From Bordetella genomosp. 8 (GTDB lineage: Bacteria > Pseudomonadota > Gammaproteobacteria > Burkholderiales > Burkholderiaceae_B): a stretch of 64,000 bases of DNA. The stretch is from the NCBI RefSeq assembly GCF_002119685.1, contig NZ_CP021108.1, positions 3,038,001 to 3,102,000 of the forward strand, given 5' to 3'. How positions within the stretch are numbered: the stretch's first letter is position 1; each line of letters begins with the position of its first letter. The position numbers and the translations under genes are program-made. Of this stretch, positions 33,054-40,841 are shown one piece after another. The notes under the pieces were generated by a model that did no database searches, had not been told where the DNA came from, and saw only the letters and a program-made list of their open reading frames with translations.

Positions 33054-34052
33054 ATGCAGACTACACGCACGTCATACATCAGGCGCTTGGGGATACTGGC
33101 GCTGAGCGCGGCTGCCGCCGCCGCTCCGTTGGCCGCCACCGCCCAGCAGGGATGGCCCGACCATCCCATCCGCATCATCGTGCCCTTCCCGCCGGGCAAT
33201 TCGTCGGATGTCTCCATGCGCCTGGTCGCCGAGCAGCTCGGCGGCAGCCTGCACCAGAGCGTCGTGGTGGAAAACCGCACCGGCGCGGGCGGCGCCATCG
33301 GCACGGCCTATGCCGCCAAGGCGCCGGCCGACGGCTACACGCTGGCCATGGGATCGACCGGCCCGATGTCCATCGGCCAGTGGCTGCATCCCGGCACGCT
33401 GGGTTACGAACCGGCCAAGGACTTCGTGCCGGTCGGCGCGGTGGCGTGGGCGCCGCAGGTGCTGGTGGTGCGCAAAGCCTTCCCTGCATCGACGTTCCAG
33501 GAGATGCTGGCCTACGCCAGGCAGCCCGGCGTGCATCTGAAGTACGGCTCCCCCGGCATGGGCACCACGCCGCACCTGGTCATTTCCGCGATGCTGAAGC
33601 AGGCGGGCATCGAGGCCGCGCACATTCCCTACCGCGGCGGCGTGCAGACCGCCACGGATCTCGTCGGGGGGCAGATCGACTTCATCTCGGACAACGTGCC
33701 CGTGGTGGCGGGACTGCTGGCCAAGGACGTGGTCAAGCCGCTGGGCGTGAGTTCGAGCACGCGCATCCCGTCCCTGCCCGACGTTCCCACCTTGCAGGAA
33801 CAGGGACTCAAGGACTTCAACCTGCAGGGATGGATCATCCTGATGGCACCGACGGGGACGCCGCAGCCCATCATCGACCGGCTGCGTGCGGAAATGCAGA
33901 AGATCGTCGCCAAGCCTGATGTGCGGGCCAGGTTGAACGGCCTGGGCCTGCTGCCCATGGACATGAGCAGCGAGCAGCTGGGCGGCTTCCTGGCCAGCGA
34001 GTCCACGAAGTGGAAGCAGCTCGTGAAGCAGTCCGGTGCGGCGGAAAACTGA
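33054..34052 (+). CDS. Bug-family binding protein (nitrilase/RraA cluster)
   Basis: A 332-residue Bug protein with a signal peptide cut after PLAATAQQ. The first binding-site block reads HPIRIIVPFPPGNSSDVSMR, where the usual PPGGxxD is PPGNSSD, so one wall of the ligand pocket differs from its paralogues. Other blocks are VVVENRTGAGGAIGTAYA, ADGYTLAMG, AHIPYRGGVQTATDLVGGQI and SLPDVPTLQEQGLKDF. AAGGGGAG lies 7 bases before the ATG. It is the last gene of LysR-nitrilase-RraA-Bug and converges on another Bug gene 20 bases away. Confidence 0.87.
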   Translation: MQTTRTSYIRRLGILALSAAAAAAPLAATAQQGWPDHPIRIIVPFPPGNSSDVSMRLVAEQLGGSLHQSVVVENRTGAGGAIGTAYAAKAPADGYTLAMGSTGPMSIGQWLHPGTLGYEPAKDFVPVGAVAWAPQVLVVRKAFPASTFQEMLAYARQPGVHLKYGSPGMGTTPHLVISAMLKQAGIEAAHIPYRGGVQTATDLVGGQIDFISDNVPVVAGLLAKDVVKPLGVSSSTRIPSLPDVPTLQEQGLKDFNLQGWIILMAPTGTPQPIIDRLRAEMQKIVAKPDVRARLNGLGLLPMDMSSEQLGGFLASESTKWKQLVKQSGAAEN

Positions 34053-34071
34053 CGCCGACTCATGCTGGCCG

Positions 34072-35079
34072 CTAATCGACCTTGATGTTCGCAGCCCGTA
34101 TGACCTGACGCCACTTGCTGTCTTCGTCCGCGACGTATCTGGCGAAGTCGGCCGGGTCGCTGGTGACGATCCGGAAGCCTGACTGCGTCAGCATGGCGCT
34201 GCGCTGCGGGTCGTTCATCACCTTGCGGCTGTCGTCGGCGATCTTCCTGACCACTTCCGGCGGCGTTCCGGCGACGGCGAACAGGCCGAACCATACGTCG
34301 GTGACGAAATCCGGGTATCCGGATTCCGCCACGGTGGGGATCTCCGGGGCCAATGGGTGGCGGTTCGCGCTCGTCACCGCAAGCGCCCGCAGTTTTCCGG
34401 CGCGCAGATGCGGCAGCGTCGTCATGATGACGTCGAACATCGCGTCCAGGCGCCCGGCGAGCAGGTCGTTCATGGACAGCGCCGAACCTTTATATGGGAC
34501 GCCGAGGAGCTTGATGTCCGCCCTTGCCATCAGCAGCTCCATCGTCATGTGGGGCGTCGCGCCGACCCCGCCGCCGAAGGTCAACGCGCCGGGGTGCGCT
34601 TTCGCATAGGCGACGAAGTCCTGCAGGGAATGGAAAGGCGATGAGGCCGGAACGGAAAGCAGCTGTGCGATGGAAACCAGTTCCGTAACGGGGATGAAGT
34701 CGCGCTGCGCATCATACGGAATCCTGGGAAACAGGCTGGGCACGACCGACTGTGTGGTCTGGGTGCCGAACAGCAGCGTATAGCCGTCCGGCTTCGACTC
34801 CGCGACCACCCGCGACCCTATCATGCCGCTCGCGCCGTCGCGATTCTCGATGATGACCGGCTGCTTCCATAGCCGGCCCAGGCCTTCCGCCAGGGTTCTC
34901 GCCACCTGATCCGTCGATCCTCCCGCGGAGAACGGCACGATGATGCGCACGGGCCGGCTGGGATACGTGTCCTGGGCTGATGCGGGGCTACGGTAGAGGA
35001 TTGCCGTTGCCAGCATCAGCAAGGTGCAGGCAAGGCGGCGCGAACTTGCGAGCCGGCGTCGCGTGAAGCTGGGCGTCAT
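34072..35079 (-). CDS. Bug-family binding protein (hydantoinase cluster)
   Basis: A 335-residue Bug protein: signal peptide to about PASAQD, then SRPVRIIVPFSAGGSTDQVA, VIIENRDGASGMIGSRVV, KPDGYTLLFG, LLGVPYKGSALSMNDLLAGR and LAPEIPTVAESGYPDF. Its ATG overlaps the HyuB stop by four bases, so it is translationally coupled to HyuAB. Its ligand is therefore probably the cyclic amide (hydantoin or 5-oxoproline type) or a related acid used by HyuAB. Replacement of the usual GG by AG in DLLAGR is minor. Confidence 0.87.
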   Translation of the reverse strand: MTPSFTRRRLASSRRLACTLLMLATAILYRSPASAQDTYPSRPVRIIVPFSAGGSTDQVARTLAEGLGRLWKQPVIIENRDGASGMIGSRVVAESKPDGYTLLFGTQTTQSVVPSLFPRIPYDAQRDFIPVTELVSIAQLLSVPASSPFHSLQDFVAYAKAHPGALTFGGGVGATPHMTMELLMARADIKLLGVPYKGSALSMNDLLAGRLDAMFDVIMTTLPHLRAGKLRALAVTSANRHPLAPEIPTVAESGYPDFVTDVWFGLFAVAGTPPEVVRKIADDSRKVMNDPQRSAMLTQSGFRIVTSDPADFARYVADEDSKWRQVIRAANIKVD

Positions 35080-36836
35080 GGCGTATCCCTTGCGATGTGT
35101 CGTTGGGCCAGGTCGGCCAGGGCGTCGCCGTACAGGCGGCGGGCGGTGGCTTCCGTGATGATTCCATCGCGCAGGTCGTCGGCCAATGCAGCGTATGGCC
35201 GCGCCGCCGGATCGCCGAACCCCGCGCCGCCCGGCGTTTCAATCCGGATGGTCTCGCCCTTGGCCAGGATGAGATGCCTGACTTTGGAAGCCAGGATCTG
35301 CTCGTCGTCCCGGCCGGCGTTGCGCACGAGCCTGCCGCGGCCGCCTTCTCCGCCGCCCTCGGCGCCCGCCGCGCCCTGCAGGTGGCTATCCGATCGCGCG
35401 GAGAAGATGGTCTCGTCCCGCAGCGCCCTGACCTGCCGGACAATACCCAGGCCGCCGCGATGGCGCCCGGCGCCCGCGGAATCCACGGCGTAGCCATAGT
35501 GTTCGACGAACAGCGGAAATTCATGCTCCAGGACTTCCGTCGGCAGGTTGCGCGAATTCGTGATGTGGACATGGACCGCGTCCATTCCGTCGCCGGCGTC
35601 GCGGCCGCCGCCGCCACCGCCCAGGGTCTCGCCGCTCAGGTAGATCCTTCCCGTTTCGGGATGGATCCCCGAAAAGGAAATCGTCGGCATGGTATCGAAG
35701 CTGGACGCGATGGCGCGGTCCCGGGGCACCAGGCTGACAAGCGCGCCGATGATCGCGCCGGCCAGCCGCTGGCACGTGATCGTGCGCGCGCCGCATGCGG
35801 CGGGCGGCCGGGGATTCACGATCGAACCTTCCGGCGCCATGATGACGATGGCGTCGGCCATGCCGCGGTTTGCCATCAGTTCCGGATCCAGCATGGCCTT
35901 CACGCAGTAGTACACGGTCGCGCGCAGCGCGCTCTCGGAAACATTGAGGCCGCCTCGGGATTGCGGGCCGGAGCCATCCAGGTCCACCACCAGCGAGCCG
36001 TCCTGCCTGTAGACCGTCGCGGTGAGCGGGACACGGCCGCCTTCGCCGGTGCCATCGTCATCCAGCCACGCCGTGAACGTGGCGCGCTCGGCCGGCAGCG
36101 CGGCTATCCGATGCCGGAGCCGCTGCGACGTATAGGAGAGCACGCCGTCGACGGCGTCCCGGAAGAACGCCACGCCGCCCATCCGGTCGATCAAGGCGCG
36201 GATGGCGGCCGCGCCTTTGGCGTTCGTGGCGATCTGGACCCGCAGGTCCAGGGACCGCTCCTGCGGCAACCGGGAATTCAGCGCGATGAGGCCAATCAGG
36301 TCGTCGTCGATCCGGTGCGACCGAGCGACGCGCATCACCGGAATGCGCAGCCCCTCTTCGTACATGGTGCGCGCCGACGCCGACGTCGATCCCGGCACCG
36401 CGCCGCCCACGTCGGAGTGATGGCCGATATTGGCGGCGAACGCCACCAGGCGCCCAGCGACGAACACCGGCGTAATGATCGAAATGTCGGGCAGGTGCGT
36501 ACCGCCCGCGGCGTATGGGTCGTTGCAGATATAGACATCGCCGTCCGCGATGTCTTCGGCGCGCCATCGTGCCAGGACGGCCTCGACCGAACCCATGAGC
36601 GAGCCCAGGTGCACCGGGATATGCGTGCCCTGCGCGATCAGGCGGCCCAGATGGTCGAACATGCCTACGGAAAAATCCCGGCGTTCCTTGATCTGCGGTG
36701 AAAAGGACGCGCGCATGATGTTGCTTGCCATCGATTCCGTGATGGCAAGCAGGCGGTTGGTGAAAACCTCGACGGCGATCGGGTCGAAGTGCCGTTGCGG
36801 CGATGTGCCGGCTGATCCGTTCATAGCGATGCCCAT
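35076..36836 (-). CDS. hyuB: Hydantoinase B/oxoprolinase family subunit
   Basis: A 586-residue HyuB-type subunit. Recognisable blocks include DPIAVEVFTNRLLAITESMA near the start, NDPYAAGGTHLPDISIITPV, GHHSDVGGAVPGSTSASART and the glycine-rich YLSGETLGGGGGGRDAGDG. The C-terminal IETPGGAGFGDPAARP is the hallmark of the family. Together with HyuA it catalyses ATP-dependent opening of a cyclic amide ring (hydantoin, 5-oxoproline) or, in related enzymes, carboxylation of acetone or acetophenone. ATGs at 36836 and 36824 are both possible starts; neither has a strong ribosome site. It follows HyuA by 11 bases and overlaps the Bug gene by four. Confidence 0.88.
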   Translation of the reverse strand: MGIAMNGSAGTSPQRHFDPIAVEVFTNRLLAITESMASNIMRASFSPQIKERRDFSVGMFDHLGRLIAQGTHIPVHLGSLMGSVEAVLARWRAEDIADGDVYICNDPYAAGGTHLPDISIITPVFVAGRLVAFAANIGHHSDVGGAVPGSTSASARTMYEEGLRIPVMRVARSHRIDDDLIGLIALNSRLPQERSLDLRVQIATNAKGAAAIRALIDRMGGVAFFRDAVDGVLSYTSQRLRHRIAALPAERATFTAWLDDDGTGEGGRVPLTATVYRQDGSLVVDLDGSGPQSRGGLNVSESALRATVYYCVKAMLDPELMANRGMADAIVIMAPEGSIVNPRPPAACGARTITCQRLAGAIIGALVSLVPRDRAIASSFDTMPTISFSGIHPETGRIYLSGETLGGGGGGRDAGDGMDAVHVHITNSRNLPTEVLEHEFPLFVEHYGYAVDSAGAGRHRGGLGIVRQVRALRDETIFSARSDSHLQGAAGAEGGGEGGRGRLVRNAGRDDEQILASKVRHLILAKGETIRIETPGGAGFGDPAARPYAALADDLRDGIITEATARRLYGDALADLAQRHIARDTP

Positions 36837-36847
36837 GGTGTGAGTGT

Positions 36848-38914
36848 TCAGGCCTGGATGCGGATGTTGCCCGCCGTGTCGATGGATGCCTGCTGCCCGG
36901 GCAGGACCACGGTGGTCGAACTCATTTCTTCGATGATCGCGGGCCCCTGCAAGGCCATGCCGGGGAGCAGCCGTTCGCGGCGATGGACCGGCGTGCCGAG
37001 CCATCCCTCTTCCGGCCCGAAGTACACGCGCCGTTCATCGGTCGCCGGCAAATCGGCCTCGGCAGGCGCGGGCGACGCTGGCACGGCCGCGACGGTCTGC
37101 TTGGGGACCAGGCCCACCGCCTGCACGCGGCAGTTGACGATCTCGATGGGATGCGCCTGGTTGTCGTGCCCATGCTGGGCGCGATGCGCGGCGTGAAACG
37201 CCAGCTCGAAGCGCGCACTGCCTTCATCCAGCGCCTGTTCCAGCTCCACGCGTATATCGTGGGTCTGCCCCCGGTAGCGTCCGTCGATGTGGAAATGGAA
37301 ACGGCGGCGCGCCTGGGGCACGCGCTCGTCGGCCAGCCACTCGTCACCCTGCCGCGCCAGCTCGCGCAGCACGTCCACGACCGTATGCCATGTTTCGTCC
37401 GTCAGCGGACATAGCTGGGTCCGGACGAAGTCACGGTTCACGTCCGCCAGGAGGATGCCGCGCGCGCACATGGTGCCGGGTTCGTGCGGCACCAGGACAT
37501 GGCCGATGCCGCATTCGCGCGCCACTTCGGCGGCATGCAGCGGCCCGGCGCCGCCGAAGGCGAACAACGTGAAATCGGCGGGATCATGCCCGTGTTCCGT
37601 CGACACGGCCCGGATCGCGCGGCTCATGTTCGCCGTGGCGATCCGCAGGATGCCGTGGGCGGCTTCTTCCACGGAAATACCGATACGGCGCGCGATGCCC
37701 GTTTCGATGGCGGCGGCTGCCCGCTGGCGGTCGACCTTCATGCGGCCATCCAGCAAGGCGCGGGGATTCAATCGACCCAGGACGATATTCGCGTCCGTCA
37801 GGGTGACTTCAGTGCCGCCCTTGGCGAACGCGACCGGACCGGGAACGGCGCCCGCGCTTTCCGGGCCCACCTTCAGCGCGCCGACTTCATCCAGGCGCGC
37901 GATGCTGCCACCGCCCGCGCCGACCACGTGTATGTCCACCATGGGCATTTTCACGGGATATCCCGCCACCAGGCGGTCGGAGGTGAAACCGGGCCTACCT
38001 CCCGTGATCAGGGATACGTCGGTGCTCGTGCCTCCAACATCGAAGGTGATGATCTCGGAGATCCCGGCGGCTTCACCTATGACCGTCGAGCCCACCACGC
38101 CGGCGGCGGGACCGGACAGGCAGGTAAGCACCGGCAGGCGCTCCACCGTGGCCAGGGGCATCAGCCCGCCATTCGAGTGGAACGTGAGTGGCCGCGCACG
38201 GACACCGGCCTCCTCCAGCCGGGTGCACAGCCGTTCCATGTAGGCCTGCATGCGCGGCGCGACATAGGCATTCAGGACCGTCGTCGAGGTCCGTTCGAAT
38301 TCGCGGAACTCCGGCAATACTTCATGCGAAATGCTGACATGCAGTCCGGGCGCGACGCGCTCGACGATACGACGTGCCCGCGCTTCGTGTTCGGGGTTCC
38401 TGTAGGCGTGCAGGAAGGCGATGGCCAGCGACTCGATCCCTTCGGCCACCAGCTCACGCACGCGGCGCGCCAGCTCGTCGTCGTCCAGATCCCTGAGCGG
38501 CCTGCCTTGGGCGTCCATGCGTTCATCCACTTCGACACGGTACTGGCGCCGCACCAAGGGCTCCGGCTTGCCGACGCCGTGGTCATACAGCGCGGGCCGG
38601 GTCTGCCTGCCGATGGCGAGCACGTCGCGCAAACCCTTGGTCGTTATCAACCCGGTCTTGACGCCCCGCCGCTCGATCACCATGTTGGTCGCGACCGTGG
38701 TGCCGTGGCCGAAATAGTCCACCTGGGATGCCTGCACGGAAAAATGCCGCAGCATTTCCTGCGTGCCCTGCGCGATCGCGATGGACGGGTCCGCCGGCGA
38801 CGACGGCACCTTGAAGTACGAAAGCGCCCCGCTCTCAACATCGGCCATCACGAAATCCGTGAAGGTGCCGCCGACGTCTATACCTACCCGGACCATACTG
38901 TTTCCCGGCTCCAT
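36848..38914 (-). CDS. hyuA: Hydantoinase A/oxoprolinase family subunit
   Basis: A 688-residue ATP-binding subunit. The N-terminal acetate-kinase-like phosphate loop is VRVGIDVGGTFTDFVMADV. GHGTTVATNMVIERRGVKTG follows, with the second phosphate region ITFDVGGTSTDVSLITGG in the hydantoinase A core (residues about 200-495) and a C-terminal domain with FHIDGRYRGQTHDIRVEL. It phosphorylates the cyclic amide substrate before HyuB opens it. The start at 38914 has GAGGA upstream; MVRVG six codons later is possible. It is divergent from a LysR gene that is the likely activator. Confidence 0.88.
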   Translation of the reverse strand: MEPGNSMVRVGIDVGGTFTDFVMADVESGALSYFKVPSSPADPSIAIAQGTQEMLRHFSVQASQVDYFGHGTTVATNMVIERRGVKTGLITTKGLRDVLAIGRQTRPALYDHGVGKPEPLVRRQYRVEVDERMDAQGRPLRDLDDDELARRVRELVAEGIESLAIAFLHAYRNPEHEARARRIVERVAPGLHVSISHEVLPEFREFERTSTTVLNAYVAPRMQAYMERLCTRLEEAGVRARPLTFHSNGGLMPLATVERLPVLTCLSGPAAGVVGSTVIGEAAGISEIITFDVGGTSTDVSLITGGRPGFTSDRLVAGYPVKMPMVDIHVVGAGGGSIARLDEVGALKVGPESAGAVPGPVAFAKGGTEVTLTDANIVLGRLNPRALLDGRMKVDRQRAAAAIETGIARRIGISVEEAAHGILRIATANMSRAIRAVSTEHGHDPADFTLFAFGGAGPLHAAEVARECGIGHVLVPHEPGTMCARGILLADVNRDFVRTQLCPLTDETWHTVVDVLRELARQGDEWLADERVPQARRRFHFHIDGRYRGQTHDIRVELEQALDEGSARFELAFHAAHRAQHGHDNQAHPIEIVNCRVQAVGLVPKQTVAAVPASPAPAEADLPATDERRVYFGPEEGWLGTPVHRRERLLPGMALQGPAIIEEMSSTTVVLPGQQASIDTAGNIRIQA

Positions 38915-39052
38915 GATTCGCTGTTTCCTCGCATGTCGTTCAGATGGCATGACACGCATCATGGAAGGCCCGGCCTCCACATACAACCACATGGCATGTT
39001 GGACGCGGATAACTGAATGTTATGCTTTCGGGCAACCTGGACCCTATGCGCC

Positions 39053-39946
39053 ATGCAATTGAATCCGCGCCAGCTCGAAGCCTTCCGCAAGGTCATGCTC
39101 ACCGGCAGCATGACGCTCGCGGCGGAGCTGCTGAAGATCAGCCAGCCCGCCGTCAGCCGCCTGATCCGGGACCTGGAAGCCACCGTTTCCATGCGGCTGT
39201 TCCGGCGCGAAGGCAACCGCCTGATACCCGGCGCCGAGGCGCGGCGGCTCTTCCAGGAAGTCGAGCGCTTTTACCGCGGCATGGAATCGGTGGAACGGGT
39301 GGCGCAGGACCTGAAGACCGCGCGCATCGGCACGCTCAGGATCGCCTCCATCAGCGCGCTAGGCCTGGGTTTCATCAGCGAGGGAATCCGGCGCTTCTCG
39401 GACGCGCATCCGGACGTCATGGTGTCGCTGGACGTATGCCCGTCTCGGGGCGTGCTCGAACTGATCGGCGCGGGCCAGGTCGACATCGGCTATATCGGAT
39501 TCCTGGGTATCGAGTATCCCGGCGTGGATCTGTATCCCCATCCCAACGTCGAGGCGGTCTGCGTACTGCCGCGCAATCATCCGCTCGCCCGCAAGAAAGC
39601 AGTGCGCATCCAGGATTTCCAGGGGCAGTCCGTCATCATGCTGCGGCCCGACAGCCCCTTGAGGATGCGCGTGGAGCTGGCCTTGAGCGCGGCCGGCGTC
39701 TCGTTCGACCGCTCCGTCGAAACGACCTTCGCCCATTCGGCTTGCAGCATGGTGGCGGCCGGCTTGGGCATTACCATCGCCGATCCGTTTACCGCCGGGC
39801 AATTGCGCGACAGGCGGGTCGTGTGCCGGCCCATCGTGCCGGCCATCGAGTACACCTTTTCCATGGTGTTGCCGGCACACCAACCGCGGTCCACGGTGGT
39901 GAACGATTTCCGGCGGGCGATGGACGCGCTGTTCAGTTCGCCGTAA
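39053..39946 (+). CDS. LysR-family regulator divergent from hyuAB
   Basis: A 297-residue LysR regulator with the helix-turn-helix RQLEAFRKVMLTGSMTLAAE, then LLKISQPAVSRLIRDLEATV; the effector domain follows. I start at MQLNPRQLEAF since upstream in-frame codons are unconserved. It is divergent from the hyuA-hyuB-Bug operon (138-bp gap containing near-palindromes such as acatg-g-catgt) and should control it. Its last 14 bases overlap the convergent binding-protein gene, so antisense transcription across the 3' ends is expected. Confidence 0.86.
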   Translation: MQLNPRQLEAFRKVMLTGSMTLAAELLKISQPAVSRLIRDLEATVSMRLFRREGNRLIPGAEARRLFQEVERFYRGMESVERVAQDLKTARIGTLRIASISALGLGFISEGIRRFSDAHPDVMVSLDVCPSRGVLELIGAGQVDIGYIGFLGIEYPGVDLYPHPNVEAVCVLPRNHPLARKKAVRIQDFQGQSVIMLRPDSPLRMRVELALSAAGVSFDRSVETTFAHSACSMVAAGLGITIADPFTAGQLRDRRVVCRPIVPAIEYTFSMVLPAHQPRSTVVNDFRRAMDALFSSP

Positions 39947-40763
39947 CGATGCCGCGCAGGTTCACGCGCCGGGCGGCCGCCTGGATGCGGCCCTGCTGCA
40001 GCTCTTTCTGCAGGAAATCCGAGATCCAGTCCTGCCCCGCGCCGCGGCCGAAGGGGATGGCGGCCGCATAGCGTTCCGTGCCCCAATGGCCGGGCAACAG
40101 GCGCGAGGCCGGCAGCTTGTCGTTCATCTCGAACAGGATGGCCTTGCTGGCCGCATAGCCGTCTATCTTGTTGGCGCGCAGCATTTCAAGCGCATCGGCG
40201 ACCGTATTCACCGGGACCAACCTGGCCTTGGGATAGAGCGAGCGCAACTCGGCGGTGCCGGAACCGCCGGCGCTCACGCCCAGCCTGACGGGTTTCTTCA
40301 GGTCATCCAGCACGCGCAGCCGCGAATTGGCGAGCACCAGCACACCCTGCTCGATTTCCAGGAAGGGAGGCGAGAAATTCATGCGCTGCGCCCATTCGGG
40401 CGTGGCGGTGCTCAATGCGAAGTCGGCCTGGTTGCTGGCGACGGCCTGCAGGGCCTCGGCATCGTTGGCGTAGACCTTGGGCGTGAACGGCACGCCCAGC
40501 TCCTTGGCGAAATCCTGGCCGAGCTGATAGGCAACGCCAAGCGGCGGATCCTTGGGGCCGGGCTGCACCAGCGACGTGGGACTGCCCCGATACACCGCCA
40601 CCCGCAGGGTTCCCGTCGGCGCGAGCACCTGCTTGATCAGGATCGCTTTCTGTTCCTTCCACGACGCGTTGTACGCCTCCTGCGTGGAATCGAAAGACGA
40701 ACAGCCCTGGAGCGCGGCCGACAACACGACAACCGTCACGGCCGCAGTACGCCTGGTAAACAC
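39933..40763 (-). CDS. Amino-acid-type (family 3) extracellular solute-binding lipoprotein
   Basis: A 276-residue periplasmic binding protein of the family-3 fold. The signal ends in a lipobox (VLSAALQGCSSF), so it should be a membrane-anchored lipoprotein. TGTLRVAVYRGSPTSLVQPG, PPLGVAYQLGQDFAKELGVP and NQADFALSTATPEWAQRMNF are typical of amino-acid-binding subunits and of related transglycosylase sensors. The start is GTG with AAGGAG 6 bases upstream. No ABC permease or ATPase genes are adjacent, so it is an orphan that may serve a distant transporter or act in sensing. It overlaps the convergent LysR gene by 14 bases. Confidence 0.82.
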   Translation of the reverse strand: MFTRRTAAVTVVVLSAALQGCSSFDSTQEAYNASWKEQKAILIKQVLAPTGTLRVAVYRGSPTSLVQPGPKDPPLGVAYQLGQDFAKELGVPFTPKVYANDAEALQAVASNQADFALSTATPEWAQRMNFSPPFLEIEQGVLVLANSRLRVLDDLKKPVRLGVSAGGSGTAELRSLYPKARLVPVNTVADALEMLRANKIDGYAASKAILFEMNDKLPASRLLPGHWGTERYAAAIPFGRGAGQDWISDFLQKELQQGRIQAAARRVNLRGIVTAN

Positions 40764-40841
40764 GCAATCTCCTTTTCCATGCCTGGCCCGGGCAAGGAAT
40801 TTAGCATTACCGGGCGCCCGTCCGGGCCTCCGTCGGCGTAA

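Noticed and set aside
40764..40841. GC-rich dyads between the binding-protein gene and the autotransporter stop, considered as a terminator
   Set aside because: The symmetric parts (cgggcgcccg, cctggcccgggcaagg) lack a proper loop and a T-tract, so I did not call one.
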